From contig PTEX01000164.1 of assembly GCA_003342815.1 (NCBI GenBank), forward strand, positions 1,686,943 to 1,750,942: a stretch of 64,000 nucleotides of DNA, read 5' to 3'. Source of the stretch: Eudromia elegans. Its lineage: Eukaryota > Chordata > Aves > Tinamiformes > Tinamidae. Shown one piece after another: positions 33,183-44,588 of the stretch; positions within the stretch are counted from its first letter, which is position 1; the number at the start of each line of letters is the position of its first letter. The notes beneath the pieces are model-generated. The model saw only the letters and a list, made by a program, of their open reading frames with translations, was not told the origin of the DNA and searched no databases. A program made the position numbers and the translations under genes.

Positions 33183-36100
33183 GGTGAGCTGCTGTTCCTG
33201 TGGCCACGGTCCAAAGAGTGCTCTTTGGCAAGGCTTCCCCAGGGTGGCCCCTTCCTGGTGGCTCTTTGGTTGGAGCCAGGCAGCTTGCCAGCCTGAGATC
33301 TGGGCTGAGGAGAAGCGATAGGACTCACGTGAACATTTTGAATAATCCCTCTGTGATGTAGCTAGTGGGATTTTTCTGAAGTAGGAAGAAGCCTGAAGTT
33401 TAGCAAGCTAAGAAAATGCCCTGTGAAACCATACTGGGGTGCTTGCTTTGTTAGAAATGTGTAGCACCAAGTTGACAACACTTAAGTCTGGGACTTTTGT
33501 ATGCACGTCAGAAAAGTGGCATAGGCTGAAAGGGTGTTGGCTGCAACCTGTCTGTGGGCAGCGACGTCCATGGCAGCTCCCCCTGCAAAGGGAGAACCCC
33601 CACACTGCACCAGCCACTCTGCTGAGCCGTGCTCGCTTGCACTGGCTGGGAAGCAGAGACTGACTGATCGTGGGCAGAGGGATAACTCGGTTTCAGTTCC
33701 CCAAAGGAGGGGAAAGTTTGTGTCCCGTTGACCATCCTCAAAGGCTAACGCACTGTGAAGTGTTATCATTTAACATTGTCTTTATGGTTATTAAGCACAT
33801 CTGAATGAATGCCTGGAAGTGGCTTATAAAATGTTAAGCAATCACAATTTTTTTTCAGAATTATCTAAATAATTGTTTTAAATTCCAGGAACAACATTTA
33901 AAAAAAAACGAAAGGCAGTTACATGGTCAATCTCTTCTTGGCTGAAAAGTGTTTGCTGTTTTTGAACAAATTCTTGTGTTGTAAGCCACGTACTTGTGAA
34001 TGTCAGTGATTTCTAGTTTATAATCTGTGCAGAAAGTCTTAGAAAACCCCTTTTCTGAGAACATTTGCTGGAATGCCCTTTTTTTCTTTCTAGCTGAAAA
34101 CATGGTTCTGTAATGGGAATGCCAGCAGCAGAATACAGATTTTTCTGAGTCCCTGGCAGGTGATTGAGCTCTGACAGGGAGACTTTCCAAATGCCAAGTG
34201 GGAATTAGGTGCCCGCTTCTCACCTACCTGCAGCATCTAAGTGGCGTTTGTGCTTCTGTTAATCTCCCTTTCGATCCAAAGTAATTGGCTTCTGCCCGTG
34301 CATCTTTATCTCCTTCTGTGTGGCCTGTGTGAGGAGGAATGTCTTGTCAGGAGATCGGGAGTGCTCAACAAAAAAAGTATCGTCTGTGTGCTGGGAACCA
34401 GCCTAGCAAGGCAGCAGCCGAGGGCACCAAGGAAGGGAGCAGAGGCCGCTTCTTGGTGGCCTTACTGTGACGTCAAATGAAATGGGTTCCTCGGGTATGT
34501 AGTAACCAGGTAGTGGATGGATTCAGTGTATTCGTGACAAACTGCATATTGGCTACCAAGGCAAGGTTGCTCTTTGATATGCCCCATTACTCTGGGTATC
34601 AGCAAGCTTCTTGACTAAAACCTGAGATTGAGCTCTATTTTGTTGCTCTTTTCAAAAGCGTTCAGTCCTGCTGGGACTGAAGGGGAGCTCACGGCAGCTC
34701 TGGAGCCAGGAAACCAACTCTCTCCTGCATGATCTGAAGACTTTCCTGCTGTTGCATACTCTGAATGGAGGAGGCCAAAGCTTGGAAGGCTGGGCTGGTA
34801 CAGCATGGGGAATGAGAGCTGGGGCCCTGCTCCCAGGGAAAATTGTGGTGGAGGAGTCGAGTGCGTTGTGCCCAGGCGAGGCAAGTAAATTACCTTATTA
34901 CAGCGTGAGCCGATTTGCTGTTGGGAGAGCACAACTGAATTTTGTTGTGTTAAATGTGAGGGTTGAGTTGAGACTTTGGCTGCAGAGCTGGGAGGGGAAC
35001 AGGGAGCACAGTTTCCTGCCCTCCACTGCTCATGTATTGCAACAGATGAGCAGTTTCACAATATCTCTACTTGTTTCTAAAATTTTTAGTGGAAAAGTTT
35101 GATCATCAAGAGTCAGAGCAAGCATAATGCCTTTCTGGTGTTTCTCCTACAGTTTCAATATGATGCTAGTCAAATTGCCCACCAAACTTCTGTGGCTCAC
35201 CAACTCATCTACATGATCGTGATGTCTTAGGGTTTGGTGTGGAAAACTTCTGAGCATTAACAGGTATCAAGAATACTGTACTGAGCTACATTATATAACA
35301 GTTAATGTTGAGAACACAGGCTAATTTTATTAATAGTTGAATTGAGTAATCAATATTTTTGTTCTAGATGCTTCACCTTCTCCTGCATAGAATGGGTGCA
35401 GTGGATAATAGGGATTTTAATAGTACTTGAGTACTTAAATGTTCATTTCTTGCTGGCCTCTTTTGCGGTTCGTGTTCCAGGTTAAAATGCTGTGGGAAAA
35501 TAAGGGGTAGACACAGATACTATGTTTCTTTATTATTCAATCTCATTAAGCAGGTCCTACTTTGCTTTGTGCATGGATGGCATAGGGAGGCTTATGAAGA
35601 AAGAAGTGTGATCTTATAATTAAAGATGGTGTAATAATGCAAACACACAGAGGCTGAATCAGTCCTGCTGAGGCAACCTGTGCTGGGTGACTTTAACTTT
35701 TCATTGTAGGGGTTTTTGTGGAGGTGTGTGCAATTCAGCTGCAAAGCAAAGAACAGGGGATAGTTTATAAACATTAATTAATCTGTGTGGTGTATTTGAA
35801 TCTTGTGTGAAAGCTGGGAAACTGAGTTGTACTTTTTTTCTTCAAAGGTCATGTGGTGGTACGAGGTAAGGCAGCATATGGAAACCTCCTGTAGTTCTAC
35901 ATGCATAATTTTAAATACTGGGTGATGATTCTAAGTCACAAACTTTATGGACCCTGTCTTCTGTTATTGTAGGTGAGGAATGTTGTATTAGGTTCCCCTG
36001 TAGGAAATAGGTTTGAACACTGTACCGTGTAGTTCCCAACATTTGTTTTGTAGGCAGAAACTGTGCAATTTTAACTTCTTGAAATTGTTATGATAATAAA

Positions 36101-36556
36101 GAACTGAATGGTGTACTGATAGCCCTGTACAAATACCAATATGGTGCAAGTGAATCCCTCTACTAGCTGGCTGCTTGTGTCCTCTTGGATTCGTGCTTGT
36201 GCTAGGGACCCACCATGCACAATTGCAGGGTATGGGAAGTATTTGCAAATAATGAAAACTCTGTGAATCTAGGCAGTTGGAAAGGTCTGTGATTACATGC
36301 TGTTTTCCATGGTATGATATTTTCTTATGCAGAAATGTGAGGCCTCGTTCCATGAGGAGGCACAAAGTGAACCTGTAAATGAAGAAAAGGGCCTTGAAAG
36401 CAGTGGTCACAAAGCAAGGTAGTGATGTGCTACAGCTGGGCCATGAGCTTGAAGATCTGAATCAGTTTCTTTGTTGCAATGTGATTCCTCTGGTCTTGTC
36501 CTACAGGTTTCCGGGGAAGAAAACTGTGTTTTTGTTGGGTTTACATTTACTTTTAC
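33183..36556. other. Stretch without a confident gene
   Basis: Mixed DNA. Acceptors at 33858 and 35152 each open 25-28 codons to a stop with no donor. An 18-base exon-like segment lies at 35848-35865. No repeat family is recognised. Confidence 0.55.
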
Positions 36557-36658
36557 CCAGTGGAGTGTGTGATTGCTAGGTTGTTTGAGAGTTTCAATGT
36601 TATTAGCTAAGTTTAGTAATCCTGAAAACAGAAAGTCACTTTGGGTCAAACTGAAATG
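36557..36658 (-). CDS. Candidate short internal exon, unassigned
   Basis: The minus strand has the acceptor tract 'ccaaatatttttttcag' above 36658 and a TGG|GTAAAAG donor below 36557. The 102 bases are 34 open codons, phase 0 at both ends, encoding a mainly helical, Leu/Asn-rich peptide (key stretch SGLLNLANNIETLKQ). It lies inside a 116-codon open frame, 36757 to 36407, in fairly AT-rich DNA. No family is recognised and the exon is short, so chance is a serious alternative. Confidence 0.15.
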
Positions 36659-36677
36659 CTGAAAAAAATATTTGGGA

Positions 36678-36719
36678 TTGAATGAGTGTTCAATCATTGA
36701 GGTTGAATGAGTGTTCAAT
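36678..36719. repeat. Direct repeat of 17 bases
   Basis: TTGAATGAGTGTTCAAT occurs at 36678-36694 and again, identical, at 36703-36719. Each unit is itself a partial inverted repeat (TTGAA...TTCAA). Confidence 0.9.
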
Positions 36720-36989
36720 GTTTGGCCAAACAATACTTTGATATATTGACATATCAAACATGTCAGCAGATAAAATACATTTTGTTTTAAAAATCACTGA
36801 GGTGGTGAGGTAGTTTCACATGAAGGGATAAAGTTGCCACGTTAGAAAATATCAGCAAAATCTTTTGTCTCCTAGAACATGTCAATAACTTGATGAAATG
36901 AAGCAAACTCTGTAATCTTCCTGTGCTGCCATGTTACCAAATCTAGGAGCTACTTCTGTGTTCATTTAGTGTTCTGGGCAGAAGGGGAG

Positions 36990-37345
36990 GCCTTGGCCAA
37001 AACCTGTCGCCAGCCCTGGCCTCGCAGCTCCTTGGCGCCAGGAGCCGCTGTGCGCAGACCGACTGCTCGGAGCCGAGTCCTTGCGGGAATGCCCAGGAGT
37101 TGTCGTCCTTGGCATGGCTGAAGAGGTGTAAGGCAAGCCGGGAAGCGTGCCCACCCCCTAGCGCCTCCGGGGCCCAACCGTCCCGCTCAGGAGCAGCCGC
37201 TCTGTTCGGATGGCTCCTTGTCCCGCGGCATGGAACTACATCGGCTGCCGCGCGCCCGTGGCTGTCCTCGCTTCAGAAGGGCTGAAGAGGAGATAGCAAA
37301 GGGGCGAGCGGATCAAGACCAATGCGCGGAGGCCTCTGTGGGGAG
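36990..37345. promoter_or_regulatory. CpG-rich patch
   Basis: About 350 bases rich in CpG, with clusters such as 'ctgccgcgcgcccgtggctg' near 37250. It is the longest CpG-rich stretch in the window and the best by size for an unannotated promoter. It carries overlapping open frames on both strands, as GC-rich DNA tends to, none recognisable. Confidence 0.5.
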
Positions 37346-38236
37346 GCCCGTGCTGAGCTGCCCTGGGAGCACCCTGCTGCTTTCCTGTGCTTTGGAGCTG
37401 CCCTTCCCCTCTCTTTAGAAAAGCAGGAACTGCCGCAGAGACAGATATCTTCACGATGAGACACGGTGATATACTATGCCCAAGAAGCAGCCGGCCTGGA
37501 GGGTATGGCTGTGTATGTGGAAGTGATGGGAAAGTCAGTCCAGTATTGCGGGGAGTGTAGCTGCAGTAAAAATGAAGTGCAGCGCACACCAGACGTGTAG
37601 GGGCTTACTTCAGCGCACAAAGGAGACTTTCAGGCCTTTAAATTCCTTGTGCAAGGGATCTGTTTGGTATCTCATGCACTGTAATGGCTGGATGTCAACT
37701 GCTACAAAAGGGGTATAAATATTGTCAGAATAAAGCCCGCTTTGCTGAGATCTAGGCCAGGAAGCTCTTGCTGTGCAAAAGCTGCAGCAAGTGAAGTCTG
37801 TTGCCAGTGATGAGAAAGCTGAGCAGGAACCCGCCTGGCTCGTGCTGGCAGCTTGCTGCCTCTGCTGAACTGCGTGCGAGCAGGAGTGCTGGTACCAATA
37901 AGTGACTTGAACCTTTGGTTGGATTCAGTGACTTCCACATCCCCTCTCCCTGCTTTAGTGTTGGATAGTATGTGCCCTTTTAGGACTTTCAGACTGCTGT
38001 CTTAGTGTCAGCTGAACTTTTCTGTTAAATCTTTGTTGGGATTTAATTGTTTTTATCTGCTATGCTCTTTTGGGGCCTGCACCCTCGAGGGAAGTACAGC
38101 ATGTGGTGTTTGCACTAGGGAGGGTTTTAGCCATGGGGCAGTTGGGCTGGAGGATGGTGAGGAGGAGGAACTGCTCTGAGATCTAAAAACAGCCAACAGA
38201 ACTCTGTGCAAACCTCCCCTCTCTTGTCTTCAATAG

Positions 38237-38459
38237 GTGTTGGGCCATGGGACAACTAGGTGAAGCCATCTGGTGTTTACCACCAATTTGGGCCTCTGCC
38301 AATGGACCTGACCGCTTTCTCCAGCTTGGAGACCTGTGCAGGTCTCACCCGGGCCTCGCTGCTCCCCATAGCCTGGGTTATTGGCTTATGGCTCAGAGGG
38401 ACTCTGTGACCACTGTGCCAAGGGCCTGCCCTAATCTGAGCCTTATAATATCATATTAA
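38237..38459 (+). CDS. Candidate terminal exon or short ORF, unassigned
   Basis: An acceptor with a clear tract ('acctcccctctcttgtcttc'+aatag) ends at 38236. Ten bases later an ATG in a good context (GGGCCATGGGA, ATG at 38247) begins 70 codons ending in TAA at 38457-38459, and the frame is also open back to the acceptor. The peptide is Trp/Leu-rich at the start (EAIWCLPPIW) and shows no known motif. I see no donor that keeps the frame and no polyadenylation signal soon after the stop. Confidence 0.12.
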
Positions 38460-38779
38460 CAGATAAATATGACTCCTGACCTATTTATTTTCATAATGAT
38501 TTCCAAAGTGCTGTGGTTGCATGATGTACAAATATAAGACTTAAGGGATTAGTGGAGAATGTTAAATTATTGTGGCTGGATCACATTCAGTCTAAGAATG
38601 AAGACTTTTTTTTCCCTTCTGGAAGTTGATACATGATGTAATTTTGTTCTTAGTCATCACAGACTCTGTTTCTTTATGTTGGGATATTCTGCAGCAGCCA
38701 GTAAAGCATGAGCAATTCTTGTCAGTTTTTAAATTGCAAAAGTTCCAAAGGATCATAACAATCGGATTCCTGCTGAAGT

Positions 38780-38940
38780 CCGAGATGTTGGTGCCCGTGC
38801 AGCGAGCATTACCAGGCACGGTACCCATGGTGAAGGCTCCGCCATGGGCGTGGTGGGCGACTGCCCTGGCGCGGACCTGCCCCGCGCCTTAGCGCGAGGA
38901 GCAGCTGGAGGCCGTGTCCCGCTGCGGCTCTAGCTCCAGT
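38780..38940. promoter_or_regulatory. CpG-rich patch
   Basis: Short CpG-rich segment ('ccctggcgcggacctgcccc', 'gcgccttagcgcgaggagca') between AT-rich flanks. It is too short for a classical island. No start codon, donor or TATA box stands out. Confidence 0.33.
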
Positions 38941-39004
38941 AACTACCCGGCTTAATCATGTCAGCGATGTAAACATCTCCCCAGCATAGGCAGCATCTGT
39001 GTCT

Positions 39005-42000
39005 TTAAAGTGAGTACGGTCTAATGCTGAGTGGATAACAAAGCTATCCAAATAATGCCTCCTTTCTAGGTCACTGCTGCGCTCTGAGGCGCGCTGCTGC
39101 TCGCAAGGCAATCGGCCCAAATGGCTGCGTGCGGCCGTGGCCTCGTGCTCACACTCGCCTATACACCTCGCTGTAGTGTTGGGTATGGTATTGTATCTGC
39201 TCAAAGTGTTGCCAGGGCTTCACGTCACAGAGTATGCTCTCTCCCCCAGGAGGTACCACTCTAATTTTAGACCTCTGGAAATGGGATATAGCAGAAGTAA
39301 AGATGGGAAGAAAGATGAGAACTGAGTATATTACATCAGTAAACATTGTGAATTTGCCCAGTTAAGTGGAGCAGCAGGCGGGAGGAGAAGGACATAAAAG
39401 AGGTAGTGACCTCTGCTAGCTCATCCGTACAGCTGTCATGTGGAAGGGGCGCTCAGAGAGGTGAACTGGGGCCACGGAGCAGGCGGGTGCGTGTCGGGTG
39501 CGGGCTCTAGCGAAGCAGGCAGGGTTTGTCACCAGAGACACAGGTGTTGGGGCTGTGAAGCCTAGTGCTCCTGTAGACAGAAGGAGAAGAGCAAAGTAGC
39601 AGGTGCCAGATCCAATGTCCCCGAATATTTTATTGGTGGTGTTGAACTGTAGAAGTTAGAAAATGTACTTTAAAATTCATGGAGAGGCTAAGAAGGTCAA
39701 GGCTAAAATGTGAGCTCTGTTATAAGAAGAAAGGGGAATTACTGGAGGGATTTAGATTTGTGAAAGGATCATCTCCAGGAAATAGTCTTCAGCAGCTGGC
39801 TGTGCGGGGGCATGTCCTTGCGTCTCAGGTGCCCGGGAGGAGAAGCTTTTGCTGGCAGAATCGGGGAGACGAGGGCCTGGGCGGGAGTTTTGGCTGTCAG
39901 AGCTGAAGGGAAAGGTCGCTTCCTAGACACTGCGCTCGCTGTCCTTTTAGTTTTGCTCTTAAGAAAAGCTCTAAATGAGGTAGTGGAGGATGAATATGTG
40001 GCCCATGAAGGTTTACAGTGGAGAACACACTGCATTAAATTGAAATATGCATAAAAACTAAATTAGACTAGCTTATAAAGTGGAGTTGAAGGCAATTATG
40101 GAAATTAAGCATGATGTAATAGTTAATGAAACCAGTGTAGCAAGCACAGCGGAGCTACACTGATTGCCAAGAACATCTTGCTTTTACAGCACTTACGTAA
40201 CGGTCAGGAAAGGCCCCGGTGTTTTTAATAACAAAAAGCCCCTTCAATAACACTGTAGTTCTTTTTTGCCTTTTTTTTCTTTTCTTTTTTACCCCATGGA
40301 ACATTTTATGCTACAGGTACAAAATATGGAGGAAAATAAAGTCTTAAATCTTATTTTTATTTGTGATTTTTTTCTACATGTTATATGTGACATTTTCTAC
40401 ATGACATCATATATGTCATACGATGTCATATTAGATGTTTTCTGTGGCCACAGTGTGTTTCTGTGACTTGCCTGCTCTGCCTGTACTTCACAAACAAAGT
40501 TGAAGCTGCTGGGGGCTTTTATTGCCCAAACAAACTGGATGGAAGATGCCTGTATTTGTTTATCTTTGGTTGCTGCTGTTTTCAAAAGCCTGAATTTAAT
40601 GCAATTGGGGGAAGGAGGTACCCAGCACAACAGGAAGCCTTGTGGTCCTGTGCTGGTTCTGTGCTAAGTAGCTGCTAAGTGGCTAGCCTTTGCTTCTACA
40701 TGCAGCAGTCAACTGAATCCTCTCTGAAAAATCAGTGGGAAGCCATGACTGATCAGCTTCCTCACTTACCAGGGTATCCCCTCACACAGGAGGCAGATTG
40801 ACCACCTTTTAAGTGGCTGAAACTTGTAAAGAGTGAGAGAAAGAAGGCTTGGCTCTTCGAGCTGGCTCTCTTGACGTGCCCTCTGCCTGGGCAGCTCTAC
40901 TTGCACCGTTCCTGTGTTCCCCAAGTTGTAGAGGAAACTGGTTAAAGACGCTCATAAGTATTTTTGGATCAGCAGGAATGGCAACAGTCTAAACCTGTTA
41001 GATAAAGAAAATGTCTTATGAAATAGTCATCCTTTTTAAGTTGTGCACGTGGCAGTAAGATAATTGTCCTAACTAGTACTTTTATACTAAGGCAAAAAGC
41101 GTACCAAAGTGGAGTACCCCCACCTCCTCCTGCGTGCTTGCGTTAGTGATGTTAAGTGAAGCAGTATAGGTACAAAATCATCAGAAATAAAATTCATGGG
41201 TACATGAAGGTACACTTCATAGAAATTGATATTATTTTGAACAGAAGGTGCATTTAAGACTTCTAACCGGTGCTTCCTGGAGTTGAGTCTTGAATTTTTG
41301 ATTTAGGTATTCTCATATTTTTGGTCTCAGTCCCTTTTAACTGGTATTTAATGGTGTATATTATTCTTCCGCTGCTGGCTCAGAGAGTTTCCAAAGCAAG
41401 TTTGAGACATCCTGAAAATAACTTCTGAACCTGAGAGCATTAACTTTATCTACGGTAGACTGGAAATACTGCAGACATTGCAACAAGTATTGTTGCATTA
41501 TGAATGTATTCCTGTTGTCATCTTCTGTACCTCATCCCTCAAAAGTATAAACAACAGGAAAAGAACAAATAAGAAGAGTATAAGAAAAGAGGGGGAAGAC
41601 TATTTTGATTCTTTTTCTGGAAAAAAAAAATCTGAGGAAAACCAAGTTTCTAAAATATTAATTATAACTTTCCACATAAACCCCATAGCATTTTGTATCT
41701 ACACAGAACTGAGGTATACCTAGAATTTGATGTTACTTCTTTCTATAGCTACAGTAGAAGTAGTTTATGAAAGTACATTTTGCAGATGCCAATAGTAATT
41801 GCAGAGAGCTCATGATACTTTTTAAATCTAGGACAAAATGATAATTTTGAATTTAACACAAGTAATACCATTCCCATCTTAGTTAAGTACTTTGTCATAA
41901 GACATATCTGCACAGAGCCTGGTGATCTCTGTGGAAGCGTACTACAGTTGTTATTGCCCCTTATTTACGGGCTGAAGGGTGAAGTACCGTGCGAGGCTGG

Positions 42001-42038
42001 AGAAGCGGCACACTCTTCCCCTTTCCTGTGTGCTACAG
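39005..42038. other. Stretch without a confident gene
   Basis: AT-rich apart from CpG-containing parts near 39.07-39.15 and 39.43-39.52 kb. A TGACAT-rich repeat cluster lies at 40.38-40.44 kb. No exon-like segment of note. Confidence 0.55.
40401..40419. repeat. Small inverted repeat
   Basis: ATGACAT at 40401-40407 and ATGTCAT at 40413-40419 form a seven-base stem with a five-base loop. Another gatgtcat follows at about 40422. The region is AT-rich and repetitive in TGACAT-like words. Confidence 0.7.
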
Positions 42039-42227
42039 AACGCTGCAAATTCAGCATGAAATCACTGCAGCGATAATTCATACTGTTCTCCAGGCTCTTG
42101 CATTAAACCAGAGGCACCTTGGAGAGCGTAACATTATCTCTGGGAATACAAAGCAAGTAAATATAGATGTGTGGCAGAGGGTTATGTTAAGACTGTGTAA
42201 TTTTGTTAACAATAAAAGGGAAAAAAG
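42039..42227 (+). CDS. Candidate internal coding exon, unassigned
   Basis: A good pyrimidine tract ending in 'cttcccctttcctgtgtgct'+acag precedes position 42039, and an AAAAAG|GTAAGG donor follows 42227. The 189 bases between are open in one frame, with phase 2 at both ends, so the exon would be symmetric. The 62 complete codons give a moderately hydrophobic, helix-prone start (key stretch HEITAAIIHTVLQALAL) followed by a polar, basic end (NFVNNKREK). The first part could be an amphipathic helix of an armadillo or HEAT-like repeat protein, but that is a guess from composition and I cannot name a gene. No flanking exon of compatible phase was recognised. A chance pseudo-exon remains the main alternative. 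Confidence 0.22.
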
Positions 42228-42599
42228 GTAAGGAAGGCTGTTTTTTTCCTTTGTCCATGAGAACCTGTTTTCCATGTAACAATTTCACCTGTTTTGTGGG
42301 AAGAAGGAAAATTTTCATGGGGGTTTTGAAAAATTACTCCTTCAGTGGAGCACAATTGAGCTGAACCAACTATTTTAAATAGTGAAATTGGAGGATATGT
42401 ATATGCGGGCAGTTTTTGCCTTGAGCATGTAAAGGACGTGAGGGACTGACTGGGTAAGCAGCCGCAGTGCGTGTGTTTGAGCTCCTGTACCCTGGAAGCC
42501 CACGGCAGCAGTGCACGTGTGCACACATGGCATGTTTTCCAGTTTGGCCCGGAAGCATCACCCACATGTTGCTGAGCCTGGTGTGGCCAGCATGATCTG

Positions 42600-42850
42600 G
42601 GCCCTTCAAAGCACGGGCAGCGGCAGGGAGCTGGTGGGCTGGCCGTGGCCAAGCTCGCTGGCTGCGTGGCAGGCGACGTGTGCGCCCTGTCCTGTGGAGG
42701 CAGAGCGTGGCGCGGGGGCCGTCGCGGGCAGCAGCTCACAGTTAGGCCTCTGGGTTCCAGCATGGGTGTGACCCTGCGTGAAAGCTGCTCCGCAGCTCCC
42801 TGCAGCTTCTTTTTCCCCACAGCTGACAGCTGGCGGACGTGGAGGCTGCT
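42600..42850. promoter_or_regulatory. CpG-rich patch
   Basis: GC-rich segment ('gagcgtggcgcgggggccgt') that supports long open frames on the minus strand (204 codons from a GTG at 42820; 140 codons from 43028). A splice-bounded minus-strand frame, 42893-42740, also falls here. The openness is largely compositional. Confidence 0.35.
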
Positions 42851-43319
42851 GTGCCTGTGAAGTCCTCATGCTGCTTTTGTGAGTGCCCCCAGGCTGAATA
42901 GGAGACGTCCAAGAGAAGACCCTTGCGTGGTGTGCTAGGGAAGACAAGGCAGCTATGGGGTCGAGGCATTCAGCAGGCAAGGGTGTTGCTTCCATTTTTG
43001 TGTGCAGATTTTGGGCACCAAAAGGCATAGCACGAGGATGACAGATTGTTGATTCTTTTTCTTATGCATAGCACCCATCATAAAAATAGAAATGAAAGGA
43101 GGAGGCTTGGGCTTATTCTAGGCAGGATCCCAGTTGCCTCCATTTGGTACAGGGGTGGTGTTTCCTCTTCTGGCACTTGTGCACTTGATTGTTTACACAG
43201 GTTTGCTTAGCAAGTGCACAATTTAAAAAATGATTTGACAGGAAAACAGACTTGCCTGCACATGTGCACACACACTAGGAGGTTTTGCAATCTGTGCAAG
43301 TGCTGGTGGGGACAAGAAA

Positions 43320-43640
43320 GGGTACGTCCCTCGCTGATGGTCCAGCGCTTAGGCAGGATAGGAGCACCGCAGCGTCTCGCTGCGCACAGCCTTCCCCGCT
43401 GCCCGCCCTCGCCATGCAGCGGTGCCGAGCCCAGGGCCAGGCGCCCTTGGACGGGAAGCATGAGGTGGTGCTGGAGACCTCGCCGTTGCTAGCCCTTCCT
43501 GCAGGTACTTGATGTCTGGCGTGCACGACCAAGCTGGGTTAGCAGAAGGTGACTGAAGTTGGCTTGGGGGTGGCTGCCGCGGGCACCGACGTCTGCCGGT
43601 GACTTGCCAAGCTGTGTACGTAACTGTTGCAGGCCAGCGG
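43320..43640. promoter_or_regulatory. CpG-rich patch
   Basis: CpG-rich segment with 'ctgcccgccctcgccatgca' near its centre and 'gctgccgcgggcaccgacgt' near its end. It contains the candidate first exon 43414-43504, which makes it one of the more plausible promoter patches, though no initiator or TATA element is evident. Confidence 0.37.
43414..43504 (+). CDS. Candidate first coding exon inside a CpG-rich patch, unassigned
   Basis: An ATG at 43414 sits in the context CTCGCCATGC inside a CpG-rich patch. The frame is open to a CTGCAG|GTACTT donor after 43504, giving 30 codons plus one base. Another possible reading is an internal exon starting at 43420 after 'ccgctgcccgccctcgccat'+gcag. The peptide ends in a Leu/Ala stretch (ETSPLLALPAG). 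CpG density, start codon and donor together resemble a 5' exon, but nothing downstream is identified. Confidence 0.1.
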
Positions 43641-44214
43641 GTGGATCTAGTAACAGTGACTTGTGTGTGGTTGCTGTGCCTCACGTATGATGCAGTTTCT
43701 CTACGCTAGCTGCAGCTTCACTGCTGTTTGCAGTGTTTAAATAAATAAAAAAATAAGTAAAATACAGCACGAGGTGCTAAAAATACCTAGGTATTAACTG
43801 TATGCACTGGCACTTTCTTGCAAGCCATTTGCTTCACTCCAGGCTGTTCTCTAGTGTTCACTGCCAGGTTGTCCTTACCTGTTGGTTTGTATCAAGTGTC
43901 ACTGAATCCTTAACCTATTTTAACTTTGTTTTCATGTTATTTCCCTTGCATGAAACAAACTGTGAAAAGAGGTGAACTGAATTTCCCTTACACAGTTGGT
44001 TAATCTTACGGTTGCCTAGTTGATAGTTATTTTTTGACCATAAATCGTGACACAAACAAATTCCTAGTTCGGATTTTTACATAAATGTTACAATATAATG
44101 CAAGGAGAGAGATGAGTGTGTAGCATTAGTGTTGCACTGGGAACAAGACTCTTTAGGACCTTGGAGAGTGTTTTCGGCCTGGCATATGGGAAGGTGTCGA
44201 GGTTTGGGCTGTCA

Positions 44215-44345
44215 CCTTGTGCTGCCGTTGGAACCGGATAGTGGGTGTGCTGCGTGGGCAGCCCGGTGTCCGGCGGGACCTGCGGGTAGCGAGCTGAGCG
44301 GGGTGGGCGTTGCGCTCGTGCCCAGCAGCTTCCGCGCTCGCTGAG
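44215..44345. promoter_or_regulatory. CpG-rich patch
   Basis: Small CpG-dense segment ('cggtgtccggcgggacctgc', 'gcgttgcgctcgtgcccagc') next to AT-rich DNA. No gene is assigned to it. Confidence 0.33.
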
Positions 44346-44569
44346 TGAATCGGATGAGCAGTTCCCAGTCATCTTGCTCGCAGCCTGCTGCGTCTTGGTG
44401 ACACTGATTAAGAGGAGCATAAAGGATGAACTGAGGGCAAAATAACAATTGTGCACAAACTTGGAACAACTTTCCTCCCGTCCCAGGCTGTGAGACCTGC
44501 TGCTGCTGTCATACAGATCTGCGTTATGTGGGATGTAGCAATCGGGTTAAGTAAAAGTGCTGAAGCTTC

Positions 44570-44588
44570 AGTAGCAGCAGCAGCAGGG
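44570..44588. repeat. Short CAG trinucleotide run
   Basis: About five CAG units, slightly interrupted ('cagtagcagcagcagcaggg'). Nothing shows that it is translated. Confidence 0.75.

Noticed and set aside
33859-33945. T-rich acceptor followed by 28 open codons to a TGA
   Set aside because: No donor or transcript end; the length is within chance.
35153-35230. Acceptor TTTCTCCTACAG followed by 25 open codons to a TAG
   Set aside because: No donor or transcript end follows.
39972-39993. 'tgaggtagtggaggatgaat', similar to the let-7 seed
   Set aside because: Only the first nine bases match let-7; the rest diverges and no hairpin partner is visible.
42206-42820. 204-codon open frame on the minus strand, the longest in the window
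   Set aside because: It begins at GTG, overlaps a CpG-rich patch where stops are rare, and overlaps other frames on both strands; no family resemblance.
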